Shown: in pieces, positions 29,185-39,353 of the stretch | Numbering within the stretch: position 1 is the first letter of the stretch | Layout of the letters: every line of letters begins with the position of its first letter | Assembly: GCF_900312675.1 (NCBI RefSeq) | Contig: NZ_OMPC01000006.1 | Location: forward strand, 124,001-188,000 | DNA from: Aliivibrio sp. EL58 | GTDB taxonomy: Bacteria; Pseudomonadota; Gammaproteobacteria; Enterobacterales; Vibrionaceae | Direction: 5' to 3' | DNA length: 64,000 nucleotides | Position numbers and translations under genes: made by a program | The notes under the pieces: generated by a model | What the model was told of the DNA's origin: nothing | What the model saw: the letters and a program-made list of their open reading frames with translations, nothing else | The model's database searches: none

Positions 29185-31701
29185 TTAGGCTTGTTTTGCC
29201 TTACATTGTTGCTGTCCGCTACGATAAGGAAGAATACAAGCTTCTTGCTCACCATTAGAAACCACCTCATAAAACTGAGGTAAATTGAAGTTCACTTTAT
29301 CTGGATTCGCTAAGTCCACATTGTTACGACTTGAGGTGTAATAATGATTAATGCTGTTTACCATGTCATCTTTACTGCCATAACATTGGTGGTAAATCTC
29401 AACCTTATTCTCTTCATCTAAGACGTAAATATTAAAACCTTCGTCCTGACTGTCATCAAAAAAGAACTGAATTAAGCCTTCACTTGCAAACGAATCTACC
29501 GCTTCAGGAATCGCAACACCACTACTATCGCCAAGAGGAATCGTCGTTGAACCAATCGCTTTATTGGTTGAAATACTTGAATAGAATTGAACTGAATCTT
29601 CCAATTTCTGAATCGATACACCACGGCGTTCAAAGAATAAACCATACATGGTCGAGCCAATTTTAATGCCTTTAAAGCGACGGCGTTTTTCGTTATTTTC
29701 AACCGGTTTTAGACGAAGTTCGATACACTCAGCCAACAATTGATAGATATTATTACGAATAATACCGCGCATTTGTTTACTGTAGCAGAAGACATCTACC
29801 GACTCAGGGCGAGTAGCATCTTGGTGCATTTTACATAGCACGGTTTTAAGCGCATCTAAAATTGCCGTTTCACCACTGAAGTTAAGTGTTCTTACTTCAT
29901 GCCATGAATTGCGATATACCAAGTCGACACTGCCGATCAAATTATTCTGGTCGCTACCACAACTAAAGATATCAGCATCCGTCTGATTCATACGCTCAGG
30001 CTTCATCTTCAATGTTTCAGTTGGGTCATTTTCCAAATTAATAAAAATAGAAAGTTGGCGAACCTCACATGGGCTACCTAACTCTTCTTTGGTTGGTTGT
30101 GGCATATGTACTGAGAAGGTATTTCTTAGATCACTCACCATTTGATAGAACTTATCAATGTTCAAATCAGCCTGACGAACAACCGCACCTAATCGTGTAG
30201 ATTCCGTTAGCAAACCATTAAAGAATGCCCACGCAACTAATTTACTTAAATATCTATTGTGCTCGAGATATTTTGCACCCATCAACTCTTTTGCAATTAA
30301 TGGTTGTTTGTATACATACCAACCTGCTTTATTAATGCCGTTATCTTGTACTTCTATAAAACTTAAATCAGCTTCATGCAAGTCTGGCGAAATTTGCGGA
30401 TTGAGTAACGTTACTTTGCCTGGGAGCTCTTCAAATGCGGCGTAAAGTTTACGAGCAAGAATACTGATATCTTCAGGGCTTATCGACGACGTTATGTCAT
30501 TATTACGCGCAAAACGGATCAAGTTACGATAACTTTGCATTAACGCTTCTAGTAGATCGTTATGCGATTTTTTAACTTGTTCCACTTTCCACGTACGACG
30601 AGAATCAAGCTCAACAATCGTTGCTTGAGACCAACCCCATTGTGAGGTTAATTCAGTTAGCGCTTTGCGACGCCACTCTACAGAGCCTTGTCCTTGTCGA
30701 CGTGACAATTTCTCATGTGTTTTAAGATAGAAACTGCGACGTACTAATTCTAGACGAGATGCGTCATTGGTACGCTCAAGATAACGCGTGACTTTTTCTA
30801 GCATCAGGTAATACGCATCCATACCGTAGAGATCAGGCTCATCGGCAAAGAATCGACGTTTACTATCAATACTTAATAATTGAGTGTGTGGGTATTCCCA
30901 CGAATAAGCTTCTAACAAGATCGCTTTTAGCACCGACTTAAACGGTGAATCGATGCTCTTATAGAGTTGCCATAGGCTAGAACCAAAGTACTCTTCTGCT
31001 GGGATATGATTAAGGCGTCCAAAATCAATCCACTGCTCTCTTTTTATTACACCTTGAGAGCACAGCTGGTCGACATATTCGTCATAGCTTTCTTCCATTT
31101 CTGGAGGAATAATTTGCCATAACAGTTGCTGCCCACCAAGACATACCGCTGTACGGTAGAACTCATCTAATAATAATAAATGCTGCGAAGAACCACAGTT
31201 ATCGCCCGTCATCTCTTCAGAATAAGCTTCACGAAAACGATTCTGTTCCATTAAGAAAAAGTTCGCTTCAATGTAAAACTGCTCTGCCCACTCAGTTAAA
31301 GCATCGCACTTTTTCTGCAATAACGCTTTTTTATCTGCGGGAAGATTTTCTGGAATGCAGACCCAAATATCAAGGTCACTGCCAATGGTTTGGCCAATAG
31401 AAGAAGTACTACCCATAGAATACAAACCAAGAATATTGCCTTGGTTAGAGGTAGATAGAGGGTAACGAAGCGTCAGTTGAGCCATCCACTCACGCTGCTT
31501 CTTATTTGCATGAAACTGTTTAATACCACTAGGTGCACCTTCAACAAAGCCCGGAAGTTCCGAGTGATTGAAATGCAATAGCAACGGCAATTGATGGAAG
31601 ATCTCCTGCCCAAGTGGTTTCATTAATGCTAACGCACGCTCTATACGTTGTTCAGTAAGGCGTTGTTGTCGAGCAATTAAAGTTTCAATATAGGTTTGCA
31701 A
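29185..31701 (-). CDS. cyaA: Class I adenylate cyclase
   Basis: Makes cyclic AMP for CRP. The 838-residue protein has the catalytic N-terminus with GSTSSIGQTIGSDLDIWVC (nucleotidyltransferase GS and D-x-D motifs near residues 97-115) and the C-terminal regulatory half typical of enterobacterial and Vibrio CyaA (MRGIIRNNIYQLLAECIELR). It is divergent from hemC, the conserved order in gammaproteobacteria, across a 255-base spacer that contains a CRP-like site. The cAMP it makes should control spf at 18504-18612. Confidence 0.95.
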   Translation of the reverse strand: MQTYIETLIARQQRLTEQRIERALALMKPLGQEIFHQLPLLLHFNHSELPGFVEGAPSGIKQFHANKKQREWMAQLTLRYPLSTSNQGNILGLYSMGSTSSIGQTIGSDLDIWVCIPENLPADKKALLQKKCDALTEWAEQFYIEANFFLMEQNRFREAYSEEMTGDNCGSSQHLLLLDEFYRTAVCLGGQQLLWQIIPPEMEESYDEYVDQLCSQGVIKREQWIDFGRLNHIPAEEYFGSSLWQLYKSIDSPFKSVLKAILLEAYSWEYPHTQLLSIDSKRRFFADEPDLYGMDAYYLMLEKVTRYLERTNDASRLELVRRSFYLKTHEKLSRRQGQGSVEWRRKALTELTSQWGWSQATIVELDSRRTWKVEQVKKSHNDLLEALMQSYRNLIRFARNNDITSSISPEDISILARKLYAAFEELPGKVTLLNPQISPDLHEADLSFIEVQDNGINKAGWYVYKQPLIAKELMGAKYLEHNRYLSKLVAWAFFNGLLTESTRLGAVVRQADLNIDKFYQMVSDLRNTFSVHMPQPTKEELGSPCEVRQLSIFINLENDPTETLKMKPERMNQTDADIFSCGSDQNNLIGSVDLVYRNSWHEVRTLNFSGETAILDALKTVLCKMHQDATRPESVDVFCYSKQMRGIIRNNIYQLLAECIELRLKPVENNEKRRRFKGIKIGSTMYGLFFERRGVSIQKLEDSVQFYSSISTNKAIGSTTIPLGDSSGVAIPEAVDSFASEGLIQFFFDDSQDEGFNIYVLDEENKVEIYHQCYGSKDDMVNSINHYYTSSRNNVDLANPDKVNFNLPQFYEVVSNGEQEACILPYRSGQQQCKAKQA

Positions 31702-31779
31702 ATAGAAAGCCTAGTTTATCTTTGTCATCAGTGATGACGGTTAATATTGAATACCATTTACTCAATACCGACGGTAAAA

Positions 31780-31795
31780 CGTGATCAAGATAACA
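31780..31795. promoter_or_regulatory. CRP-like site in the cyaA-hemC spacer
   Basis: CGTGATCAAGATAACA resembles TGTGA-N6-TCACA, with the left arm at four of five and the right arm at three of five. It sits about 80 bases upstream of the cyaA start. In E. coli CRP represses cyaA from such a site. The match is weak. Confidence 0.35.
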
Positions 31796-31956
31796 CTTTT
31801 AATAATGCTCGTAAAGTTTACACGCTTACAACAATATGGGTGTCCATACTATTTCGGTGTCGTTTTTAACCTATAATCACACTGTTGTCATCCTGTATTT
31901 TCACCTCACCCTCAAGTAGTGGTAGGATAAGGCAATTATTTTGATCGGATACTACT

Positions 31957-32892
31957 ATGTCACAGCAATTACCAGTTCGAATTGCCACTCGAAAAAGCCC
32001 TCTGGCTCTATGGCAAGCTCACTTTGTTAAAGATGCACTGCAAACGCTTCACCCAGGTTTGGAAGTAGAACTAGTTACCATGGTAACTAAAGGTGACATC
32101 ATTCTTGATACACCATTAGCAAAAGTTGGCGGAAAAGGATTATTCGTAAAAGAACTTGAAGTGGCTATGTTAGAAGGTCGTGCTGATCTTGCGGTTCACT
32201 CAATGAAAGATGTGCCTGTTGAGTTCCCTGAAGGGTTAGGCTTAGTGACGATTTGTGAGCGTGAAGACCCACGTGATGCATTTGTATCTAATACTTATAC
32301 TTGTATTGAAGACTTACCACTAGGTTCGGTTGTGGGTACTTGTAGCTTACGTCGCCAGTGCCAATTACAAGAAGCTCGTCCAGATTTAATAATTAAAGAG
32401 CTTCGCGGCAATGTGGGTACTCGTCTACAGAAATTAGACGATGGTAATTATGACGCAATCATTCTTGCCTGTGCAGGTCTTATCCGTCTTGGTCTAGAAG
32501 ATCGAATCAAAAGCTCAATTGAACCAGAACAATCTTTACCTGCCGTTGGCCAGGGTGCTGTTGGTATAGAAACTCGTCTAGATGACACTCGTATTCGTGC
32601 TCTACTTGAACCACTTAATCATCCAGAAACCGCACATCGAGTTCTGTGTGAACGAGCAATGAACAACCGCCTTGAAGGTGGCTGTCAGGTTCCTATCGGT
32701 AGTTATTCATTAATTGATGGTAACCAAATCTGGTTACGTGCTTTAGTTGGTGAACCCGATGGCACTATCATGGTTCGTGGCGAAATTACTGGACCAGTAT
32801 CAGATGCAGAAGCATTAGGTACCCAATTGGCTGAGCAACTACTTAACGATGGCGCGAAAGATATTTTAGATCGCCTATACGCAGACGCTTAA
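31957..32892 (+). CDS. hemC: Porphobilinogen deaminase (hydroxymethylbilane synthase)
   Basis: Joins four porphobilinogens into hydroxymethylbilane. The 311-residue protein has [14 protein letters not shown] at the N-terminus, the catalytic aspartate region HSMKDVP, the arginine-rich GTCSLRRQ and LRGNVGTRL, and the cysteine that holds the dipyrromethane cofactor in [10 protein letters not shown]. First gene of a four-gene operon: hemD starts one base after its stop. Confidence 0.97.
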   Translation: MSQQLPVRIATRKSPLALWQAHFVKDALQTLHPGLEVELVTMVTKGDIILDTPLAKVGGKGLFVKELEVAMLEGRADLAVHSMKDVPVEFPEGLGLVTICEREDPRDAFVSNTYTCIEDLPLGSVVGTCSLRRQCQLQEARPDLIIKELRGNVGTRLQKLDDGNYDAIILACAGLIRLGLEDRIKSSIEPEQSLPAVGQGAVGIETRLDDTRIRALLEPLNHPETAHRVLCERAMNNRLEGGCQVPIGSYSLIDGNQIWLRALVGEPDGTIMVRGEITGPVSDAEALGTQLAEQLLNDGAKDILDRLYADA

Positions 32893-32893
32893 T

Positions 32894-33655
32894 ATGACCA
32901 TATTGGTGACTCGCCCTGAGCAAGAGAGCCAAGCATTGTGTGATGCCCTGCAAGCATTAGGGCATCATGCTATTTCTCATCCTCTTTTAACCATTCACCC
33001 AGGTAAAGAACTTTCTCTACTTCCTAACTATTTCTCATCACTTTCTGATGGGGATTTTCTTATTGCTGTGAGTCAACATGCAGTGCAACACGCGCAAGAT
33101 TATTTGCAATTGCAGCAAAAAGAGTGGAAAAAAGGGGTAAATTACATTGCCGTTGGTCAAAAGAGCGCTCAATACCTCAGATCCTATATTTCAGATCCAG
33201 TACACTTCCCAACGCCAAGCGACAGTGAACATTTATTGGCACTTCCAGTCTTAGATAATGTGGCAGGGAAAAAAGTACTTATTTTACGTGGCAACGGTGG
33301 ACGCGATCTCATTTATCAAGCACTTGAAGAGCTTGGTGCAGAAGTCACCTATTGTGAAACCTATCAACGTCAATCCACCACGTTTAATGGCGCCACTAAA
33401 GCTAAAGAGTGGCAAGAGAACAACGTAAACACCCTAGTAATAACCAGTGGTGAACAGCTCTCTTTTTTCACCTCTCAATTTACTAATACCGATTTAGATT
33501 GGGTACTAGGTTGTCGATTATTAGTACCTAGCGAACGAATTAACCAACTTGGCCAACAACTTGGTTATCAACATATTGAAACGGTTGGCGGAGCCTCTAA
33601 TTCCGACTTGCTGCACTATTTCAGTGAGCATCATAATGATGGGACTTTCAAATGA
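32894..33655 (+). CDS. hemD: Uroporphyrinogen III synthase
   Basis: Closes and inverts ring D of hydroxymethylbilane to give uroporphyrinogen III. The 253-residue protein is poorly conserved, as the family is, but VLVTRPEQESQ-like start (ILVTRPEQES), FLIAVSQHAV, LILRGNGGRD and VITSGEQLSFF all fit, and the position between hemC and hemX is decisive. Its stop overlaps the hemX start by four bases (ATGA). Confidence 0.93.
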   Translation: MTILVTRPEQESQALCDALQALGHHAISHPLLTIHPGKELSLLPNYFSSLSDGDFLIAVSQHAVQHAQDYLQLQQKEWKKGVNYIAVGQKSAQYLRSYISDPVHFPTPSDSEHLLALPVLDNVAGKKVLILRGNGGRDLIYQALEELGAEVTYCETYQRQSTTFNGATKAKEWQENNVNTLVITSGEQLSFFTSQFTNTDLDWVLGCRLLVPSERINQLGQQLGYQHIETVGGASNSDLLHYFSEHHNDGTFK

Positions 33656-34896
33656 CAGAAAACAACAATAAACCACAGCCTGCAGAAGAAAATGCAGCAT
33701 TGGTTTCGGCTTCTTCTACAACAAATAAAGATAAAAAAGAGCCAGAGCAGACAATGACACCAACAGGTTCTTCAACGACTAAAAAATCAGAAGAATTGGT
33801 TGATAAAAAAGGCCGCCGTTTAGGTACCGTTGCAATCATTATCTCAATTTTATTCAGCGGGGGTGCTTTCTTAGCATCACAGCAGCAAGTAACTCAACAA
33901 CAAATACAAATTGCTCAGTTAGAACAAAAGCTGATCAGCGCTGACAGTACCTTTGATGCAAAACTGGTAACCGCTGAGCAACGAATTACGGGTAAAGCAG
34001 ATGAAATCGTTCGTAAAGCGACGGTTCTGATGCAACAACAAGATAAAAGCATTGCGAGCCTTCAATTGGCGATCGCAGATGTTAAAGGTCGCCGTCCAAA
34101 TGATTGGCTACTTGCTGAAGCCGATTACTTAGTAAAAATGGCGGGGCGTAAATTATGGCTCGAGCATGACGTGGTTAGCGCTACACGTCTAATGGAAAAT
34201 GCCGATCAGCGTATTTCAGCGTTAAATGATCCAAGCCTAATGCCACTACGTCGAGCAATGGCAAGTGACATTTCAACCCTAAAAGCGATTCCTCTTATTG
34301 ACCGCGATGGCTTAGTTCTCAAACTAAATAGCCTTGAACAACAAGTAAATACTCTGCCTTTAGCGAGTGCTATTCTTCCTGAAGCAGAAGCCATAGAAAA
34401 GAAAGAAGTATCAAGCAATATTAATGATTGGCAATCAAACCTAATGCAATCTGTTAATGATTTTGCGGGTCACTTTATTACGTACCGAGTGCGTGAAGGT
34501 AATGTGATCCCGTTACTTAGCCCTGAGCAGCACTTTTACCTAAAAGAGAACATCAAAGGTAAATTACTATTGGCTTCTAAAGCGCTATATCGTGAACAAA
34601 GTGAAGTGTATACCTCATCACTAGAGAGCGCGAAGTTATGGTCTTCTCAATACTTCCAACAAGATGATCCTGCGGTGATGAGCTTTATGGCTCAATTAGA
34701 TTCATTAGCGAAATTTAAAGTTGATGTTCGTTACCCTCAAAAAATGAAGACGCAAGCCCTACTGTCTGATTTCATTTCTGAACGTTTACGTCGAAATGTG
34801 CAAGCGATTGGTGAGACTCCTGCAAAAGCAGATCCTGTGAAAGAAAAAACGGCTCCAGTAAAACAAGCTGAAGCAACAGAAGGAGGTAACTCATGA
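33652..34896 (+). CDS. hemX: HemX, membrane-anchored protein of the hem operon
   Basis: Once annotated as uroporphyrinogen methyltransferase, but the family lacks that domain and its role is unsettled. The 414-residue protein has a polar, Thr/Lys-rich cytoplasmic N-terminus, one membrane helix (about residues 60-80) and a long Gln-rich coiled coil (QQQVTQQQIQIAQLEQKL). Its periplasmic helical domain has RPNDWLLAEADYLVKMA, the hallmark of HemX. Both ends overlap neighbours by four bases, so translation is coupled with hemD and hemY. Confidence 0.92.
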   Translation: MTENNNKPQPAEENAALVSASSTTNKDKKEPEQTMTPTGSSTTKKSEELVDKKGRRLGTVAIIISILFSGGAFLASQQQVTQQQIQIAQLEQKLISADSTFDAKLVTAEQRITGKADEIVRKATVLMQQQDKSIASLQLAIADVKGRRPNDWLLAEADYLVKMAGRKLWLEHDVVSATRLMENADQRISALNDPSLMPLRRAMASDISTLKAIPLIDRDGLVLKLNSLEQQVNTLPLASAILPEAEAIEKKEVSSNINDWQSNLMQSVNDFAGHFITYRVREGNVIPLLSPEQHFYLKENIKGKLLLASKALYREQSEVYTSSLESAKLWSSQYFQQDDPAVMSFMAQLDSLAKFKVDVRYPQKMKTQALLSDFISERLRRNVQAIGETPAKADPVKEKTAPVKQAEATEGGNS

Positions 34897-36077
34897 TCCG
34901 ATTACTTCTTCTGGCCATTGTTTTAGTCGGCGGATTAATCGTAGGAACGACGTTTGCCGATCAACAAGGTTATGTTCTCATTTCTGTTGCTGATACTACG
35001 ATTGAGATGAGCCTAACCACACTGGTTATCTTTATTGGGGCATTAATTGCTGGATTGTTCCTATTAGAGATCTTGGTAAAGCGTATCCTATCAGTGGGCA
35101 ACTTCACTCGCGGTTGGTTCAGTGCTCGTCACTTACGTAAAGCTCGCTATAACACGTTCAAAGGTATGATAAAGCTTCATGAGGGTGAGTGGAAAGATGC
35201 AGAGCGCCTTATCACTAAAGGTGGCCGACATAATGACTTCCCATTATTGAACTATCTTGCCGCAGCAGAAGCAGCTCAAGGTCGTCAGCAAATTGAACAA
35301 CGCGATCATTACTTAAAGCTAGCTTCTGAACAGTCAGACAGCAGACTGGCGGTTGCATTAACGAGCGCGAAATTACAAATGCGTGAGCAACAGTATGAAC
35401 TTGCTCTTGCTACGCTACAGTCGGTAAAAGTGGATTATCCACGTAATCCTGTTTTGCTTGAGTTACTTAAAGAATGTTATTTGGCGCTAAATGAATGGCA
35501 AGCTCTGAAGAACATCATTCATCCTCTAACTAAAGCGAACCTTATTTCAGAGCAACAAGCGCTGGAATTAGAAGAGAAAGCAGAATGTGGATTAATGGCC
35601 TTTATTGCGACAAATAAGGGGACTGCAGGGTTATTAGATCACTGGAACTCTTTACCTAAGAAGCTACAAAAACACGTTCCTGTATTGGTCTGTTTAATCA
35701 AGCAACTACACGCACGTAAAGCGGATTCTGAAGCTTATATTATCCTACGTGATAACTTGAAAAAGCGCAGCGATGATCGCTTGGTAGAGCTATTACCAAC
35801 CTTAAACCTGGCCGATTATCACCCGGCAACAGTACTGCTTGAAGGCATGGCAAATTACGATGTTCGTAACCCTGTGATTCAAAGTACGCTAGCTCAGCTG
35901 TATATGCGAACTGAGAAATGGCAGCCTGCACGTGACCATTTTGAAGCGGCCTTAGCCATTCGTGAGAATATGTCTGATTACGCTTATCTTGCGCGCGTTT
36001 TAGAGAAACAAAACCGTAAACAAGCGGCGGCGGATCTGTCTCGTAAAGCGTTGACTATGGTTGATAGTCAAACTTAA
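34893..36077 (+). CDS. hemY: HemY, TPR-containing inner-membrane protein
   Basis: The 394-residue protein has two N-terminal membrane helices, the HemY motif GWFSARHLRKARYNTFKGM, then a tetratricopeptide repeat domain (YELALATLQSV, WQPARDHFEAALAI). It is thought to support late haem synthesis but has no known enzymatic activity; it is not the protoporphyrinogen oxidase that shares the name. It ends the hemCDXY operon, and a terminator follows. Confidence 0.93.
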   Translation: MIRLLLLAIVLVGGLIVGTTFADQQGYVLISVADTTIEMSLTTLVIFIGALIAGLFLLEILVKRILSVGNFTRGWFSARHLRKARYNTFKGMIKLHEGEWKDAERLITKGGRHNDFPLLNYLAAAEAAQGRQQIEQRDHYLKLASEQSDSRLAVALTSAKLQMREQQYELALATLQSVKVDYPRNPVLLELLKECYLALNEWQALKNIIHPLTKANLISEQQALELEEKAECGLMAFIATNKGTAGLLDHWNSLPKKLQKHVPVLVCLIKQLHARKADSEAYIILRDNLKKRSDDRLVELLPTLNLADYHPATVLLEGMANYDVRNPVIQSTLAQLYMRTEKWQPARDHFEAALAIRENMSDYAYLARVLEKQNRKQAAADLSRKALTMVDSQT

Positions 36078-36097
36078 CCCTGAGCTATTAAATATCA

Positions 36098-36130
36098 TAA
36101 AAATGCCACTCTTTTGAAGTGGCATTTTTA
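36098..36130. terminator. Bidirectional terminator between hemY and fre
   Basis: The stem AAAAATGCCACT / AGTGGCATTTTT has a 7-base loop and A and T flanks on both sides. It ends the hem operon and the fre transcript. Confidence 0.88.
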
Positions 36131-36164
36131 TTGGTATTAGTACTAATGTAACGACTGTTCTAGA

Positions 36165-36875
36165 TTAAATAAATGCGAATGCATCACCAAATAGCTGCTC
36201 TTTCTTTGCTTGTTTTTCAGTGATGAATTGCTCACGAGCCGCACCTGCCATTTCAAAGCGACCTGCAATATAAATATCCACTTCAGCTAATGAGTTAAAG
36301 TCGGCTTTTACCGCTTCAAGTACATTACCCGTTTTACCTGTCCAACCTTCAGTTTGTTCAACTACTGGTACAAAGGTAATGTGTTCATGTGCTGCTGCAA
36401 TCGCTTCTATCTCTGCTTTTGCATACAATTGACACTCATCACGGCCACCCCAGTATAAGAAGATTGGCTTTTGAATTTTTTGACTAATGGTATGGTCTAA
36501 AATTGAACGTACGTAGCTAAAACCAGTACCACCAGCGATTAACAGCATTGAACGCTCGCTGTCTTCACGGATCCACGCTTCACCATGAGGGGCATCAATT
36601 TGGATATCTCCGCCGTTTTCTAGTGCCGCTTTCATTGACTCAACCACTTCGCCAGCATAGGCATTGTGCTCTGCAGCACCGATGTGTAGTTCAATTTCGC
36701 CTTCATGACGACAAGGGCTGCTAGCGATTGAGAATGGACGCTTGTCTTTCTCTCCCATCACAACCATTAGGTATTGGCCTGCTTTAAATTCTACTGGCTG
36801 TTCTGGGTGAAGTAATATTTGAAAAGTATTACAAGCCAATGGCTCGATAGACTTTACTTTGCAATTGATTGGCAT
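36165..36875 (-). CDS. fre: NAD(P)H-flavin reductase Fre
   Basis: Reduces free flavins with NAD(P)H. In E. coli, Fre helps reduce the iron centre of ribonucleotide reductase, and in luminous Vibrio a relative feeds reduced FMN to luciferase. The 236-residue protein has the flavin motif RPFSIASSP near residue 46, the nucleotide-binding motif [14 protein letters not shown], and [13 protein letters not shown] ferredoxin gene lies about 100 bases upstream on the same strand, then ubiD; the order fre-ubiD is common in Vibrionaceae. Confidence 0.93.
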   Translation of the reverse strand: MPINCKVKSIEPLACNTFQILLHPEQPVEFKAGQYLMVVMGEKDKRPFSIASSPCRHEGEIELHIGAAEHNAYAGEVVESMKAALENGGDIQIDAPHGEAWIREDSERSMLLIAGGTGFSYVRSILDHTISQKIQKPIFLYWGGRDECQLYAKAEIEAIAAAHEHITFVPVVEQTEGWTGKTGNVLEAVKADFNSLAEVDIYIAGRFEMAGAAREQFITEKQAKKEQLFGDAFAFI

Positions 36876-36972
36876 GACTTTCCTTTTTCAGCTGATACCT
36901 ATTTAACATGGTATTTATACGCTGTAATTATTATGTGTATTGAGCATTAAGCTCTAATTATACGGGGAGGAT

Positions 36973-37236
36973 TTATTCTAACAACAGCACTAAATCACTT
37001 TTTGCTGTTGCCTGACACGCAAATACCCACCCTTCTTGTTGTTCTTTGTCGGTTAGAAGTGGTTCTAAATCGTATTCAATTTCCCCTTCTAACTTTTTAC
37101 ATAAGCACATGGCACATGCACCTACTTGGCATCGATTTGGGTAGTTTATCCCCGCTTCCAATGCCGCATCTAAGATGGTTTGCCCTTCTTCGATGCTGAA
37201 TTCTTTTTGTTGTGGGAGTAAGGTTATTTTTTTCAT
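36973..37236 (-). CDS. Small plant-type 2Fe-2S ferredoxin, YfaE-like
   Basis: The 87-residue protein has the plant-type cluster motif CQVGACAMCLC plus a distant cysteine in WVFACQA, which gives the four ligands (C-x4-C-x2-C...C). I start at the ATG after a GTG because AAGG lies a few bases before it. In E. coli, YfaE maintains the tyrosyl radical of class I ribonucleotide reductase, but is encoded beside nrdB. Here it sits beside fre, another enzyme linked to that job, and downstream of ubiD. Confidence 0.85.
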   Translation of the reverse strand: MKKITLLPQQKEFSIEEGQTILDAALEAGINYPNRCQVGACAMCLCKKLEGEIEYDLEPLLTDKEQQEGWVFACQATAKSDLVLLLE

Positions 37237-37418
37237 CACACCTTTCTTTATCTTTTTCAGAGCTTAATGAAATACCTTTTCGTTTACTTTATCCAGTGAA
37301 ATGAAATGCCTTTCCGCAAAAGCAGAATGGATTTAATTAGTGTTGATAGCTTATCGATAACAACAGCTGTTTTGCTACAAGACATTACACTTCACTAAAA
37401 TATGTAGTAAACCAATAC

Positions 37419-39263
37419 TTATTTGAAAATACCTAATTCATCCCAAATGGCATCGATTTTAGCAACAACTTCTGGTTCTTTCTTGATTGGTGTTCCCCAC
37501 TCACGAAGACATTCAGAGCCCAATTTATTGGTCGCATCTAGCCCCATTTTTGAGTGTCCGTCCCCATCTTGCAAAAATAACGTATCTCTTGCAGGGTCCA
37601 TTCGAGTGGTTACCGCCCAAATAATGTCGTTCCAATCACTCACATCAACATCGTCATCACACACGATAACAAACTTGTTCTCATCAAACTGAGACCAAAC
37701 CTCTTGCATGATTTTCTTACCATTACCGACCGCTTGCTTATTGATAGAAACGACGACCATACTGGCATTGTTGTTTTGCAAATGAATATCGATAATCTCA
37801 GGGCATGCTTTGGTTATTTCAGCTAAACAGCCTTCAATCTTTTCACTGTCTGTCAGTGAATATTCTACATTAGGTGATAATGCTAATTCTGCATCCCATT
37901 TTTTAGTGATATCTAAACCCATTTTTGAGCCTAAACCAACGACTGGCGAAGCAAAATCTAATGAATCGATTGGTGTGTTCTCTATCATCAAACTATCACG
38001 TGATGGGTCCATATGCTGAGACATTGCTGCTGTCACTTGTGACCAATCTCGTGCATTTACCTCTTCATCACACACTAATACAAATTTGGTGTACATGAAC
38101 TGACGTAAGAACGACCACACACCCATCATCACGCGTTTTGCGTGTCCTGGGTATTGTTTCTTCATCGTCACTACCGCCATGCGATACGAGCAGCCTTCTG
38201 GTGGTAAATAGAAATCAATAATTTCAGGAAACTGCTTTTGTAAAATCGGCACAAACACTTCGTTTAAAGCCACACCAAGCACAGCTGGCTCATCTGGCGG
38301 ACGACCTGTGTACGTACTGTGATAGATAGGCTCTTTACGCATGGTGATATGCGTTACAGTAAATACGTGATGCTTTTCAACTTCGTTATAGTAACCGGTG
38401 TGATCGCCATAAGGGCCTTCATCGGCAAATTCTGTTGGGTCTATATAGCCTTCAAGTACAATTTCAGCACTGGCTGGGACTTCTAAGTCATTACTAATAG
38501 ATTTGGTGATCTCAGTTCGACTACCACGCAGCAGACCTGCAAATGCGTATTCTGATAAGGTGTCAGGAACAGGCGTTACAGCTCCAAGAATAGTGGCAGG
38601 ATCGGCACCAAATGCGACAGAGACAGGGAAAGGTTCACCTGGATTTGTTTCCATCCAGTCACGTAAATCAAGCGCTCCACCACGATGAGCAAGCCAACGC
38701 ATGATGACTTTATTTTTACTGAGTTTCTGTTGACGATAAATACCCAGATTCTGACGTTTCTTATTTGGGCCTTTAGTGATGGTTAAACCCCAAGTTAATA
38801 AAGGCGCTACATCATCAGCCCAACAACTCATTACTGGAATTTTATCTAAATCAACCTCATCACCTTGCCAAACAATCTGTTGGCAATTTGCCTTACGAAT
38901 ATTCTTGGTTGGCATATTCAATACTTGTTTGAATACTGGCAGTTTATCTAAAGCATCTTTAAAGCCCTTTGGTGGCTCTGGCTCTTTTAGATACGCTAAT
39001 AATTTACCTACTTCACGCAGTTCAAGAACATCTTTACGCCCCATACCAATCGCAACACGTTCAGCAGTACCAAATAGATTCGTTAATACAGGAATATCGT
39101 AACCGATAGGATTTTCAAATAGCAATGCAGGACCACCCGCTCGTAAAGTACGATCGCTGATCTCTGTCATTTCATAATGCGGGTCAATGGGGTGTGAAAT
39201 GCGTTTTAACTGTCCGATCTGTTCCAAGTGATCGAGAAAATCACGTAAATCCTTATATTTCAT
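37419..39263 (-). CDS. ubiD: UbiD, prenyl-FMN-dependent 4-hydroxy-3-polyprenylbenzoate decarboxylase with duplicated C-terminal segment
   Basis: Removes the carboxyl group of the ubiquinone ring precursor, with prenylated FMN made by UbiX. Residues 1-455 or so match E. coli UbiD, including [22 protein letters not shown] and the catalytic [11 protein letters not shown]. The protein is 614 residues against 497 in E. coli. The extra length is an internal repeat: residues about 345-455 ([37 protein letters not shown]) recur in diverged form at about 488-582 ([37 protein letters not shown]), after which the usual C-terminus follows. Confidence 0.93.
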   Translation of the reverse strand: MKYKDLRDFLDHLEQIGQLKRISHPIDPHYEMTEISDRTLRAGGPALLFENPIGYDIPVLTNLFGTAERVAIGMGRKDVLELREVGKLLAYLKEPEPPKGFKDALDKLPVFKQVLNMPTKNIRKANCQQIVWQGDEVDLDKIPVMSCWADDVAPLLTWGLTITKGPNKKRQNLGIYRQQKLSKNKVIMRWLAHRGGALDLRDWMETNPGEPFPVSVAFGADPATILGAVTPVPDTLSEYAFAGLLRGSRTEITKSISNDLEVPASAEIVLEGYIDPTEFADEGPYGDHTGYYNEVEKHHVFTVTHITMRKEPIYHSTYTGRPPDEPAVLGVALNEVFVPILQKQFPEIIDFYLPPEGCSYRMAVVTMKKQYPGHAKRVMMGVWSFLRQFMYTKFVLVCDEEVNARDWSQVTAAMSQHMDPSRDSLMIENTPIDSLDFASPVVGLGSKMGLDITKKWDAELALSPNVEYSLTDSEKIEGCLAEITKACPEIIDIHLQNNNASMVVVSINKQAVGNGKKIMQEVWSQFDENKFVIVCDDDVDVSDWNDIIWAVTTRMDPARDTLFLQDGDGHSKMGLDATNKLGSECLREWGTPIKKEPEVVAKIDAIWDELGIFK

Positions 39264-39353
39264 CGCTATCTACTGTCGTGAAGTTTGAATAGATTATACC
39301 CAACCCAATTCAAACTCACACTCTCTATTTATCTTTACCTACCGTCCTAGCTG

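Noticed and set aside
31741-31956. Second CRP site for hemC
   Set aside because: No further TGTGA-N6-TCACA-like word with at least seven of ten matches was found in the spacer.
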